Source of the DNA: Helopsaltes ochotensis
Lineage: Eukaryota > Chordata > Aves > Passeriformes > Locustellidae
Length of the DNA: 64,000 bases
NCBI GenBank assembly: GCA_013400155.1
Contig: VXBM01000280.1
Location: forward strand, 425,650 to 489,649
Direction of reading: 5' to 3'
The notes under the pieces were generated by a model. It searched no databases and had not been told where the DNA came from. It saw nothing but the letters and a program-made list of their open reading frames with translations. Made by a program: the position numbers and the translations under genes. Within the stretch, counting starts at the first letter, position 1, and each line of letters opens with the position of its first letter. Below are positions 52,131 to 64,000 of the stretch, piece by piece.

Positions 52131-52580
52131 TTGAAGTATGAGCTGAAGGATAAGCCTCTTCAGAACTTCCAAATCCCCTTCAAACAGTTTTGCTTACATT
52201 TTTTCTGCTCCAACAATAATTTGGTTGTTCACGGCAATAATGGAACTATTTCAATAAAAGAACAGCAAGTGCCTCCAAACAAATTAACAAAAGCCTCCAG
52301 CTCTGACATTCACCTATATGGAGAAAGTAGGGGGTTAAATGCCTCACACTCTGAACGACAGCAGATCTCAGACTACCACATCTTTGCAAAATGGATTTAC
52401 AATCCTGAGCTAAAGGAATTCAAGTACATGCTTATGGTGCATCAAAGAAGAGGCTTATTGAATATAGCCTCTCTCATTAAATTCTTGAAGGACTCTTTTG
52501 TGAGGATCTGGAGCAGACTCAAGCACAAAACACCTATGAGGTCATCTAACTGCGATAAAAAGAAGGCAAACTTTCTGTAG
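52131..52580 (+). other. Longest open reading frame of the window (149 codons), probably non-coding
   Basis: The frame opens with ATG at 52131 and closes with TAG at 52578-52580. The predicted protein shows no signal peptide, transmembrane segment, repeat or domain that I recognise; its C-terminal half is basic (several Lys/Arg clusters). There is no obvious promoter or splice acceptor before it and no polyadenylation signal tied to it. In 64 kb of AT-rich DNA read in six frames, roughly one frame of this length is not surprising by chance (my rough estimate is of order 0.4 expected). I list it only because it is the best single-exon candidate here. Confidence 0.15.
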
Positions 52581-55500
52581 GTGCCTGGATGCCCAGAAAA
52601 CTTTAACTGAAGCCTAGTTAGGCAGCACCACGTCAGGAAGGAATTCCATTTGGGCACTCCATTCCATAGCTGAGACCCAAGGGCTTTTGAGGCTCTGGAT
52701 AAGAAAAAATGCTATTTCACTCTGTACTAACAAAGATTAAACTTTCCATGGCAGGCAACAATAACACATTAAATCACGTGCTCTGACTTTACTACAAGAA
52801 AAGATTGCTTTGAAACTATTCGAGATAACATATATAAATGTCTGCTGAGATTAAGTCCTGGTTCCTAACATTTCAGGGAGAATTAGCCAAAGCACAAATA
52901 ATTATAAATTAAAATTCTCATTCTATGGCTCAGCCAGATATATGAATCCATCCTTTACATGTTCTAGAAAGGCAAGTATTACTAGAAGTAAATGATATGT
53001 TTTCATCAAAGATGGGCATTGTGTGTAAAATGAATCTGAAACTTATCTCATCAGGAATAACTTGAAAATAAACAGAAAATCTGAAATCAGTTAGTACATA
53101 AACAATGAAAAGAAACTTCAGAATGTACCACAGTTTGAGGAGACAAATTTATATTATATCCTGTTTACCAGTACATAAACCAATGCTTAATTATTTCTAA
53201 TAATTCACCATTATATAACAAGTATGACCTTTTCTGAAACAAACAGTTAATTTAGGATGGTTAAAATATGGAAAATCAATACACTTTCAGTTTTTGACAA
53301 AGGGTCACCACTCAGCAATTAGCAGGTTTCTGGGAAGATATACTTCAAGTCTAAATACAGGCTACTTCCTAGAATTTCATTGAGGCATAAACTAAGAAAA
53401 CAATACTATCAAAGGGTAGTAACTTTGATTTGATAGAACAATTTTAATACAATGAACCACATAAAATGAAACAGGGAAAATCCACCTCTATAGTAAATAA
53501 ATAGAGAACATAATTTATACTTAAATATTTTCCTTGGTTTATCTTGAATGCTAGAAACCTATTTTAACAACATTGCAGGGAATTTACTTTAATATCATAT
53601 ATAAATGTCTGTTCATTTACTAGAAACATTAGTGAGATTAAAAAAAACCCCAAAACCATTCTCCATAATTTTATAACTTAGTCACTTACAGTGAACAGGA
53701 CAGGCTTCCAAAACAGAAACATAACAGTCAACAAAACAATGAGAAACAGACACAAAAAATCATGACTGTGAATGAATTTCCATAACCAGAAGATTATTGT
53801 CAAGAACCTTTTTTGAAGAGGGGTATTAAAAAAGGAGTTGACAAATTCAATTATTTTCAAACTTTTCAGTAAAACTCCTCCCAAGAATGTGCAACACTAC
53901 ATCTAGTCAATTAAAAGTCAGCGTCCTGAAATTAGAATGCATATAAAGGAAAAAAAATTAAGAAAATAAAAGTGGGGAACTGGGGGAAAGCAGAGGTCAC
54001 ATTTGTGACCTGAAGAAATCTTATCTTTAAAATCTCCTTCCAATTTCTTAAGCCATTCTTGTAGGTAGAAATAAAATTCTATGTTCTCGCAAAGCATACT
54101 TTCTTTCTAATATTTTTGGTTACCCTTGCTTTTATGTTCTAATAGAACTTCAAAAAGATAATTAGAGCCTTTTCTGCATGGGCACTATGCATCTATTTGA
54201 TCTGAAAATTATTTTCTCCTAGACAAAATCCAAAAAGTGATTGGATACAAAAGTACAGACAAGCTCCTTACTGATTCTGCCATAAATACTATCTCAATTT
54301 CTGCTGCCGTTCTCAGAATGGACTGCAACACTCTGAGGGAAATGTTTACTTTTGGAAAAGAAAAATGAATTAAAATCCTCTCTAAGGCTCTAGTGCAAGT
54401 AGAATAAGTATTGTTTTCTATTAAATAAAACTTTTTGAAAGTTCTCTTTATAAAAAGAGAATTGAGATCATCTTGTCAACAGCCTTTAGTAGAGCAAGTT
54501 TTCACAGAAAGCTAATAAAAGTGAAAAACAGCATGCCATCATTTAAATCAAATTGCTTGCTGTATGCAATGATTCTGATATTTTCTTTTAAAAAAATCTA
54601 CAATCAATAGTATTCTACTTTAAGTGGACATTAAAAAGTATGCATGCTAGTTTTGCACAATATAATCCTCATGAACAGATCATATATGATGTCCTGCATA
54701 GGATGAAGGTGGAAAAAAACTACTTAATAAGCTCAGAGTATGGAAGAAAATGTGATGGATCCTTGCTTTTCTCCTTCACAATGGTAGAGAAGGCTTAGTT
54801 GGGTTTTTGGAGCAACTTCTGCCGAGAAACTCAATTTCTTTCTGGGTAGAAAAACCACCATCCCTTTTCCCTTTAATGCTCTAACTATCCTCCATCATGA
54901 ACTCTTGCAAACTGCAAGGAGAGAATTTAGCCAAATGATTTCTCAGTAACTTTCTGTTTAGAGTTAATAATTTGGGTCTATAACACACATATTTCCTTAC
55001 CTTTAAAAATTTGAATTGTTTTACTGAAAAATAAAAAAGAATTTCCAATAGACTTAAGATGTTCATACTCCTCCAATGGAACTCTAGCTGTCTGCCTCAT
55101 GTTTAGATGTCTCTTCTAAAACGTGCCATCATGAAGCCTCTTCAAGAGACCCAAGGGAAGATCCTGGTGAACAACGACCAGATTATTTGGCTGCTGGTAT
55201 TGGTGTGTAAGAACAGGAGAGTGAAACGCTTATGTTGATTTTTCAATATTTACTGAGGAAAAGGGTCATAAATTGACAATTTCATTTTAGTAGTCTAAAA
55301 AAAAAGAAATTTAAAATCTTATTAGATTCTTCATATTTTAAAATACATATCTTTATTTTGATGACATTTTTGATGGGTGTTATCAGAAAAGGTATTGCAT
55401 TCATTAAGAAAAAACAAACAAACCAGAATATAAGTGAAACTGATTGACATTTAAGAATGTAAAAGATTCTATCTTGACATCCTACATTGCGTGCAGCTAA

Positions 55501-56670
55501 AGTTTGTCTCAAACTCTGCCACTCCACAACTTCCTGGAGTGAGAAATTTCAGAATTTCTACATTCTGCATGAAAAAGTATCTATTTCATACTGACTTCCA
55601 AGTGGTTTCAGGGACTGTCCCTTAATTCCAGAACTGTGGAATTATGTAACATTTCTGCTTGTCATCACTTTCCTCTAAGATATTCCTTTTATTAATTTTT
55701 AGACCTTGATCAAATATATTTTTAAGCCTTTTCCTACCAAAATGGAGTCACCTTTATAGGGGCTAGTATTCCCCCTCTCCTGAATATTTCAAGATGAAGT
55801 TGCTTTATCATACTTCTTTTTTCATCCCCAGCACTTGAAAACCTCACGAATTTCTGGAACACCATCAGGTTATGTTTTAAGCAATAAAACTGGGGGATTG
55901 TTAAACTCTTGCCACTTTAATTATGTTGTGAGCTTTATCACTCCAGCCATGTTTCAAAATCTGCCAATAAAACAGGCATACCATATGAAATTACATTCTG
56001 CATGTGCCTAATGAGTAAAGGTGATTCTTTTCCCTCTACACAGAGAAGAAATTTTTTTTTTTCTGACAGGTGCACTAGTGAAAAGTATCATATATTATTA
56101 AATTTCAAGTTTAAAATGTAGTTGGACTTGCTTTTAAAATAAGTGTGACAGTGATATTCACTCAAATCACCAGAGACCACTTCTTCCTTGAAGTAAAATA
56201 TAGAAGTGATTACATCCTTGTTATGCACTCTGGTTCTGTATGAATCATGAATGCAACATCCACAAAATTGGGTATTTCAATTACTTTAGGGGATTGAGAG
56301 AATATAGCAGTTAGGTGATAGAAGACAATCTTCTTTACATAGCCTTTAAACAGACTTTTAGGTACCACATATGTGCATGTAAGGAGTTTAGACTGATCCA
56401 TCCATCCATACCATAAAAGTAACTATCTCCCCTCCGAATGATTTTTAGTGCAAACTGAATTATGTAAGAACAAGTATTTGAGAAGAGTAGCACCAATAGC
56501 CTGCCTATTCAGCATGCAGCATATGAATTCACAGCACATTCAGCATAACAATGAAGGACTGATACATTTTCCTAAAAGAATCAAAGTTGCCAAACGCACT
56601 CTCATAAACTATCGTTAAGATCTGCAATTTTTCTTAGAATTTGTAAACAAAGAAAGCCTAAAGCTCCCAA

Positions 56671-57085
56671 GTGAAGCTGAAAAGGGACCGCCAAAGCAAG
56701 AGGTGGGCTGCAGAAAATTCCTTTTATAGGTCTTAGGTTAAGGCTCAGATGATGGCATAGAATTACGGTTGAGAAAAGAACGCACCCTAGATCTGCAGTA
56801 TAAGTAGGGCTAAAAGGCCTGCCAGAGAGGGCGGCTGACAAAAGGACTTTTCCCTGTAATGTTTCTCTGTGAGTCATGGCTGTTGGTCCAAGGTAAAGAC
56901 TTATCCGACCATCTAATTAGGGGTGGGAGGAAGAGATTGCCAAAGAGAACCCAGAGCTACAGTATACCTAGGGCCAGAAAAAGTCTGCCAGATGGGATTG
57001 CCAAACAAAATTTCCCCTGACAGCTCCTTCCACTGGGCAATGCCTGTTGGTCCCAGGTTAAGGCTCCACTAAGGGAACTGCCTGC
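56671..57085. repeat. Three-copy degenerate tandem repeat, about 160-bp unit, unassigned
   Basis: Three related blocks follow each other. The landmark G-C-(T/C)-(G/A)-AAAA-G occurs at 56676, 56809 and 56973. The landmark AGGTTAAGGCT (AGGTAAAGACT in copy 2) occurs at 56735, 56891 and 57055, so periods are 156 and 164 bp for this landmark. Copy 1 is shortened by about 25 bp relative to copy 2. Copies 2 and 3 share further strings: CTGCAGTATA against CTACAGTATA, CTGCCAGA in both, and GGCTGTTGGTCCAAGGT against TGCCTGTTGGTCCCAGGT. The block is richer in G+C than its flanks. It is not a CR1 or an LTR that I recognise. It could be a decayed minisatellite or the repeat-bearing part of an unrecognised retroelement. 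Confidence 0.8.
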
Positions 57086-60000
57086 GAGACAGGTAAGGAC
57101 TACAATCTACAAACAATACTCATGCCACTACTTTTGTCCAAAATTTTGTTGCTCGTTTTCCAATAAGCTGTACAGTCATAGATACTTACAAAAGAGAATG
57201 GTCATACCATCATAAAGTGGTTCTATAACTATGGGAAATGGATTTGTAGAGAATTCTCAAAGCCTGACAGAAGGCTCACATAGAATACATCTGTATGAAA
57301 ACTCTGAGATAAAGATATGCTTACTTAGAAAGGTCATAGAATAGGACAGACATTGATTGTTGAGAGTGTAATGGAACTAGAAATAAGTTTCAAATGATGA
57401 TCTTGCAAATAGACTAGATATTTCGGAGAGAAATAGAACTATGAAAGATATATTGTAGTAGTACCCATGAGGGATATTTTTAGATGATTGGCTAAAAGGC
57501 ATTAGCAGTATTGTGTGGCAAAAGCTGATAGGCCAAAAAACGCTTATAATGTATTGTAATTAGGAAATAGTTTTGGCTTCTGATTTTGATGGTGTGAATT
57601 GTAATATATGTACAGTCTCACCCTTCACATGAGACTGAAAATGGAATGAAAGTCTTTTAAATGCCTCTCAGGAGCTCCATCTCTGAGTCAGAAAAAGAGA
57701 TAATCCAACAAATAAACTATGGCACTAATCTCAATTCTGGAAGAATTAACAAGATATTTTGGTTGTTTCCTTGACTCTGCAGTGCTATCTCAGTTTTGAT
57801 AAAAGACCCTTCCACATGAAAATACTAAGTCCATTCACAATTACATACCTGAGGGTGGAATAACTTTGGAACCACTCTCCCCTTTGTAACTGCATTGTTC
57901 TCAATCCTGCAGATTTTTTTCATTCCTAGAGATTCTTATTTGCCCATGTCCTAAGCGCCAAAGGAAAAAGGACCCTCCAATGAATCTGAATCAGCTGCCA
58001 ATTATATATATATATATATAAATGTATCCAAAAGACCTTGATTCTTTTAAAATAGGCTTACAGTTATATCTTTCTTTCCCTTACATCTCTGTAAACCAGG
58101 AATAATTCCCAGAGAATGTGGAGCCCAAAGCAGACCGAAAATAAAAGAAGCTACTATTATATTCTCATCAAGGCTAAAAGCAAAGAGGATAAATGAGATG
58201 AGGAAAGAAGTGCCTTGCCAGCTGGAATTTTACCCAACATGTACGGAGGGTAGCAACGTCCTGCTTGTTCATTCTTGTACCTTTTACAAGCAATTAGATT
58301 TCAAAAAAGGAATTGTAATTAGACTCATAATCAACATAAATTTCCTCTACAGAGATTTTGATGGATCAGAGCAGACCAATGAAGCCAGTAAGATCTCTCT
58401 TATTTCCTGTAACATCTGGGCTGTCAATACATGAAAAAGCCTGGGTAGTTCACATTTCTCATTTTCTAACAGACCTACTTTTAATTATTAAAAATACATC
58501 TGACATCTTTAAATGCTTAAGGAAATGCTGATTCTGGTGGAGCAGAATATTTACAGTACATTTGCACTGTAGATAGGCTTAGATTCTGGACTTGTAAATT
58601 TCTTGAAATTAATGGCTATGTGATAAGAGCAATAGTTCTCCTACACCTGCCTGCCTGAGTATACAGGCTTTTGTTTTAGATATTTATGTAGAATTCTGCA
58701 AGGTCCAATTTAGAACCAATTTTAGAAAAAATTTAGAGAAATGTTTGGTCCATCAACTCCCTCTTCATAAATTACAGTAACATAATAATTATACACATCA
58801 TTCATGTGTACTCTGTCTTAGCTTGAGAGTTTGTCAGGCCTTTAAACGTTTTTTTAATGAACAAACATTTCTAGTTTCTCCTGGCAGAAAGCCTTATTTA
58901 TATTAAAATTTCTTTCAGCAATTCAGTAAGGATAAAATAACCCTGTACTCAGGGTTAATGGCAACCATAAGGGCTCTTTTCCAGCACGCTACTGAAAAAT
59001 TACAGCAAATCATCTTCAAGAAAATACCCTTGTTCATGTTGTGATCTGTTACATATTGTCATTTCTTCCATGATAAAAATCATACCAAAAGATTAAACTG
59101 AATCATGACCCAGAATAAGGTCACATTCTCACAGTAAATAACATGGAAAGGGGGAGTTGCAGGGAAACACACAACAAAATTCTCATTAGAAGTGCAGCAC
59201 TCACTGACTCAGTTAAGAAAGTGCAAAAAGGTCATTTAAATCATTTAAAAAATGATTATTCAAGGTGAATGACAGGTTCAATTTAGTATTAATTCCTCAG
59301 TAAAACCAAGCAAACAAATAAATAACATGCTTTTGTGATTTAGCTGGACTTTCTTACTAATCAGAACAAAATTTGCATTAAAATCATGCCTGCTTACATT
59401 TCTGTAATTTTTCTTATAAGCCCTTACTCACAGGAGTTTAACTTTGGTTTTTAGTAAAGATGGGTCTGATTTTGAGTAAAGGGCTTAGATTTGGGTCATT
59501 TAAACCATATCTGGATTAAATTTCTTCGTTATAAGATATATAAGCAGGCAGCATGTCTCGTGTTTCAAAGTCATCAATTTCAAAGGTGACCAATTCATCC
59601 ATTCATCTTGACAGAAGCCTTCCTTTTTACACTCATCATCAGACTTTCTCTGCTCAAATTTGTCAGTTTTCTCCCTTTGAAAAAAAAAAAATCTTTGCTA
59701 CAGGCTCTGTCCAGTTGTTTCTGTTATAGGAAGAGAAGGTTATCTTTATAGAAGTAGTGATCCTGCATACCTGGACACTGCACTAGAGATCTGGACTGAT
59801 GGAACAGCCATTTAGCTCTTCGTTTACCAATAAAATAACTCAAATACACTTTATGGTTGGCAAGGTAACGGGTGCTCTGGGTCCATTTCAACAAATCTTC
59901 TGAAGAGCAATGGCAAAACCAATTCAGAGACCAGCCTTGCTATTTTTTCAATTTTGTTGTCCCTGTTTCCCTGGGAAAAAGATTTATAATGAGAAAAATA

Positions 60001-62639
60001 GTATCTTGAGAAAAGACAGTGGCAGTATAGCAGAGGGAATAGACCTTAAAAAGTGCCAGTGATAACATTAGTTAGCATTTGGGGGGTTCTATTTTATTTT
60101 AAGAGAACATGGTTGCTTCCTTCATGAAAAAGAATAAAAGTCGCATTTGTAGCCTTCAATGCTACAGATGATTTCTGTTCCATGATCCAATGTACAGCAT
60201 GGGGCTGGGGAGAAATAGGTACTAAGATGACAGTCAACTAGGACTTTTCTTTCTGGTTCATTTCAGGCACCTTTGAAATGGAAAGAGTGATGTAATACAT
60301 AACTCAATTATTAAAAAGACCAGAAAAAAATAATTATCTGGATCTGAGAACAATTTAATATTGCTTGAATTACCTTTTTACAGCTTATTTTTTAACAGCC
60401 TTTTTTCTCCATGAGTTAAAAATCAAACCTTAAGTCTGCTCAAATGTTTATTATTAATGATGGATCATTAGACATAACTCTCCAAAGTCATAAGTTTAGT
60501 CCCACATAAGTTAAAGAACTTCAAATACTATTTTGCATTGTAACATCCATGTGACAGAGGATTATACAAACCATAATCATCATTTTCCTGGTTCAAATAC
60601 AATTCAATTTGTACAGAAAAAATAGAGGCTCTCAATTTTTCAACTTTTACCCCAATTCTTTTACACTAAAATAAAGGTATTTCATTTCAATTAATTTCAT
60701 TTCAATTTCAAAAGTACCACATAAGCCACTCATTCTCACTCTTTAAATCTTCAGGAGAGAACCAAAAAAAAACACCAACTAATAAAATAAGCATTGCGTG
60801 ATGAACTTCTGACTTACATGCCCAAACAGCTTGGTAACTGAAAACCCCTTTTGCCTTTGCAATTTATCTGGCTTTTTCTGTGTTCAGAAGTATCTTTTTG
60901 GTTTTTTTTTTTTCTGAATTAGCTATAGAATTCATTCCACTTTTGAAATGGACAAGTGAGATTAAAAACCTACTAAATATGTTAAAGCTAAAATTGGCAA
61001 GACATTATTAAAAAAGTGGAGTTACAGTTTGAAAATGTTTTCTTAGGAATATCCCCCACAGGCAGAATTTCAGTGTCTTGTAATATCTATTAGGCACAGC
61101 CATATCATGGCCATCAGCCTGTAACTCCTGTGTTTTTCAGTGGTTTCATTTAACTGCACCATGAGCAAACTCCTCTGTCCAAAATGGGAGGGGAAAAATC
61201 ATTCTCAATCAAAATATAAAGTAAATATATAAACACTTCTCATTAAGCATTTACAACATATGGTTTCTATATTCTTTTTTCTATGAAATAGAAATTCTTT
61301 CTTAAACTGGAAGCAGTTTCATTGGTGTAATAAAACCTAGCTCATTAGCTACATGTTAATGAAGGAAGGTTGACTCCAGGAGTCACTTTTTTATCACAGT
61401 TATGTACTACTATACTACACGAGATTAGAAATATTCATATATTTGGTTAGCTGTTCTTTAATACATCCAACAAATACAATTTTCAGCAAGACTGAAAAAG
61501 AAACACTTAAAGAAAACTCTGCTTATGTAGAATTTATTTGGTAGCTACAATAGATCTACTATATTTAAACATTCTATGCCCCACCTTTTTCAGATTTTAT
61601 TTAGATTAATTTTACATTTATTGAAAGTTTAAATCAAATGGAAAAGAAATACACTTATTAAAGATGTGTCTAATAATTCCTCAATTCGAGAGTGCCTCAA
61701 CATGTAGTACAGATCATTCCTTTTCCTTCTTTCTCATCTCTGTCCATAGCTAAAAGAATCCATTGCCATATGGTTTTTAAAATGTGGTTTCATTAATTCT
61801 TTCCTCACACATATAAAAAAAATACTAGGTCTACCTACTGGCCATATATTTTTGACAGGCTGTAAAGTACATCTACATTCAGGTCTGCAGTTTCTGTCCC
61901 AGTTGAGACATGAGGCCTTAACAATCTGACTAGAAAACAGAAAATGTCATTCCATTGGAATCTGGGTCTAGCCACGTCATATCGGCCTATGTCATAAAAC
62001 CATTAGGAATAGGAAGGAATGTGACATTAAAAATAGGATAGTGAAGATTTTTTAATGTTAAGCAATTATTATTTCCTCTAATAAAAATTTACTGAAAGCT
62101 GATTAAACTGAGATTCTCACTGAAGTATTGTTACATTTATAGTCAACTGCTTCTTGCTTAACAGCAAAGAAGATTCACACTTTTAGATAGGCTTATCAGT
62201 TGCATAACCACGAATTTCTTAAAATATCCATTATTTTTACTGCAGTACCAAGTAAAAGATTTTCAGTGGCTGAGAGACATTACAGAATGACAAGACAGTG
62301 ACAGAAATTTTAGAACTAACTACAAAAAAAAAAAAATCAGTATTTACATCCTGAAGTAAAAAAAAAATCTATAAAAAATTTTTCCTCTTTCCCTTGTGCC
62401 TAGGACTTTATACAGCAGAAACAGAAATTAAATGCAAAGACATGGAGAAACTATAAATCTGACATAAAAGGTACAAGGTCAATAGTACCCACCAGACCTT
62501 CAAAATGTTTCCATTTGTGTTTCCAATGTACACCAAGGCTCCTCTGAAATTACTCGCTAGGATAATGGCTTAACAAATCTGTCACATTTCACGCACTTGA
62601 GAAGTTATTTAGCCCTCATATTGCTTAGTACCTGCCGGG
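57086..62639. other. Unique AT-rich non-coding sequence
   Basis: No gene is supported; the only ORF of note is 78 codons (58198-58434 plus) without motifs. A TA dinucleotide array is at 58003-58020 and a 12-T run at 60902-60913. No transposon was recognised. Confidence 0.55.
58003..58020. repeat. TA dinucleotide microsatellite
   Basis: Nine TA units in an AT-rich context form a short array, probably polymorphic. Confidence 0.9.
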
Positions 62640-62891
62640 CTTGGTGACTGAGAAGAACCAGCATGGATTTACTAAGGGTAAATCATGCCTGATCAGCCTG
62701 ATGTTTTTTTTCCCTGTAACAGGCTGCCCAAAGAGGCTGTGCAGTCTCCAGCCTTGGAGGTTTTCAGGATCCAGCTGGATTGAGCCCTGAGCATCCCAGG
62801 CTGACCTGAGGACTGATCCTGCTTTGAACAGTGGGTTGGACTAGAAACCTCCTGAGATCCCTTCCAAACTGAATTACCCCACAATTCTGTT
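62640..62891 (+). mobile_element. CR1 LINE remnant with internal deletion
   Basis: Two CR1 parts are joined. The left part (frame 62656-62703) reads NQHGFTKGKSCLISLM, which matches the conserved QHGF-x-KGKSC motif of the CR1 reverse transcriptase. The right part (about 62715-62891) is the CR1 3' region: GGCTGCCCAAAGAGGCTGTG, then GTCTCCAGCCTTGGAGG, then GATCCTGCTTTGAACAG, GGGTTGGACTAG, CCCTTCCAAACT and a terminal ATTCTGTT octamer-like end. In an intact element these parts lie far apart, so most of the reverse transcriptase C-terminal half is missing, with a T-rich joint at 62703-62714. Alternatively, two independent insertions abut. CR1 copies are usually 5'-truncated and end in ATTCTRTG-type repeats, as seen. 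The minus ORF 62693-62923 is a shadow. Confidence 0.85.
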
Positions 62892-63864
62892 AAATCACTA
62901 TTCAGTGGATCACTCATATGCATTTTCCACTACATGTGACCGTATACAAAATTACCTACAGGTGAATATGAATAAATTATCTCTGTGAATATAAATCAGG
63001 TATCAATACTACAAAGAAAAATAGACACAAAACACAACACAGAACATTTTGCATTTTTTAGACTCTACCACGAAGAAGAACGGGATAAACTAGAAAAGAG
63101 ACTGCCAAAGGATGAAATGTTTGAACTTATGCCTTTCCATATCATTCATTTTTAATGAGTGATTATGAAATATTTTAAAGGTGCTTAAATTTTATATTCC
63201 ACGTTCTACATTCTACTGTTTAATGAAATGAATTTACCCCTTTTTAACTAGAAAATAAAGGTTGATAGCTACTATAAAAACTTAATTTTGTCATCAAACT
63301 GTATACCACTATAATACACCAAATGCCTAATGGGAAGTACAAGACTAATCAACAGACTGAAACAATCACAAGTCAGCTTGGCCTTCCTTCCTGTACTCCT
63401 TCCCCACCAAATCATTATCTATACATTACTGAAGGATTCTCCAAGAGATTAGTTAAACTTTTTTCTCAAATAAAGGCTATCATGGGTAGCATGGAAGGTC
63501 TCATGGGTCTCTTTGCAAAGTACCTGACACAGGAGTTCAATGTCATACTTCAGACAGCAAATGCAGGATATCCACAGAAGCCTTCCTCTAGGAAAAAGTC
63601 CATAAACTCAAAGCTGTTTGATGAGAAAATGAATTTTTCTGACATAACAATATAACCAGTATATCCCATAACAGAAACACACAAAAGACTCCTACAGATC
63701 TCATAGTCAGTAAGACACTTCTGTATCAACTGTTTTACTTTCGATTTTAGTTTGATTAAAATAGCAGTAGCAACCTCTAGAGCTTTTAAAAGTTCTGCAT
63801 TTTTATACCATACACAAGGCATGTCTATATTCATTTACTTGAATTATGTTAAGGGGAAATATCC

Positions 63865-63865
<1 letters not shown>
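62892..63865. other. Unique AT-rich non-coding sequence
   Basis: No gene is supported. A 110-codon plus ORF (63323-63655) and an overlapping 94-codon minus ORF (63550-63834) lack recognisable domains. The plus ORF lies about 210 bp before the poly-A run, but no polyadenylation signal occurs close to that run, so I do not call a retrocopy. Confidence 0.5.
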
Positions 63866-63945
<80 letters not shown>

Positions 63946-63952
63946 ACACACA
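63866..63952. repeat. Poly-A run (79 A) followed by CA repeat
   Basis: Seventy-nine uninterrupted A residues (63866-63944) run into four CA units. This is the longest homopolymer of the window. An ORF across it translates to a long Lys run and is an artefact. CR1 does not leave poly-A tails, so a retroposed origin would need a different source. Confidence 0.9.
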
Positions 63953-64000
63953 ATCAAGGCAAATCTTTTTTGTTAATTACAAGAACAGACCTTCAACCAA

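Larger units (their letters stand above)
48985..56670. other. Unique AT-rich non-coding sequence
   Basis: No gene is supported. It holds the longest ORF of the window (52131-52580, listed separately), an imperfect minisatellite of GATGTAGAAA-type units at 49953-50035, and an octamer plus C/EBP-like site pair at 50408-50425. No transposon was recognised. Confidence 0.55.

Noticed and set aside
62693..62923. Minus-strand ORF of 76 codons
   Set aside because: It lies almost wholly antisense within the CR1 3' region and is explained by that element.
63323..63944. Processed retrocopy: 110-codon ORF followed by a 79-A tail
   Set aside because: The ORF matches no protein I recognise, there is no polyadenylation signal near the A run, no target duplication was seen, and bird CR1 rarely makes poly-A retrocopies.
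1..64000. CRISPR array, operon, phage or bacterial defence system
   Set aside because: No evenly spaced direct repeats with unique spacers, no dense ORFs and no ribosome-binding pattern; avian retroelements and AT-rich intron-like sequence identify it as vertebrate nuclear DNA.

Overview
The window is AT-rich vertebrate DNA with no recognisable protein-coding gene. It looks like a songbird (passerine) intergenic or deep-intronic region. The organism call rests on three things. First, a SINE at about 19177-19325 joins a decayed tRNA-Ile head to a CR1-type 3' tail; this architecture is known from the zebra-finch TguSINE1 family. Second, a CR1 retrotransposon remnant lies at about 62640-62891, and CR1 is the dominant LINE of birds. 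Third, there are solo LTRs of avian endogenous retroviruses at 37254-37842 (ERVL-like) and 48258-48979, and a weaker LTR-like stretch from 24602. Interspersed repeat density is low, as is typical of bird autosomes. I compared with repeat families from memory only.

Layout. 1-19 kb: unique AT-rich sequence with A- or A/C-rich simple repeats, a poly-pyrimidine start, a 26-bp ATT/AAT palindrome and one unresolved base (N at 11375). 19.2 kb: the tRNA-Ile/CR1 SINE. 19.3-24.6 kb: unique sequence with an 11-G run and a CAAA array. 24.6-25.0 kb: probable LTR fragment. 25-37 kb: unique sequence with a GC-richer block (27180-27535), a 47-A run (34501-34547) and a CpG-rich block (36037-36378). 37.25-37.84 kb: ERVL-like solo LTR. 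37.8-48.3 kb: unique. 48.26-48.98 kb: second solo LTR with an almost perfect 5-bp target duplication. 49-56.6 kb: unique, holding the longest ORF (149 codons, probably chance). 56.67-57.09 kb: three-copy degenerate tandem repeat that I cannot assign. 57-62.6 kb: unique. 62.64-62.89 kb: internally deleted CR1. 63.87-63.94 kb: a 79-A run.

Coding content. The ORFs present (60-149 codons) have no recognisable domains, no catalytic motifs and no convincing exon structure. Their number and lengths are about what chance gives in 64 kb of AT-rich DNA. I saw no functional RNA gene, CRISPR array or bacterial/phage system. No set of genes works together here. The best candidates for something undescribed are the tandem repeat near 56.9 kb and the two GC/CpG-elevated blocks at 27.2-27.5 kb and 36.0-36.4 kb, which could be regulatory elements or non-coding-transcript exons.
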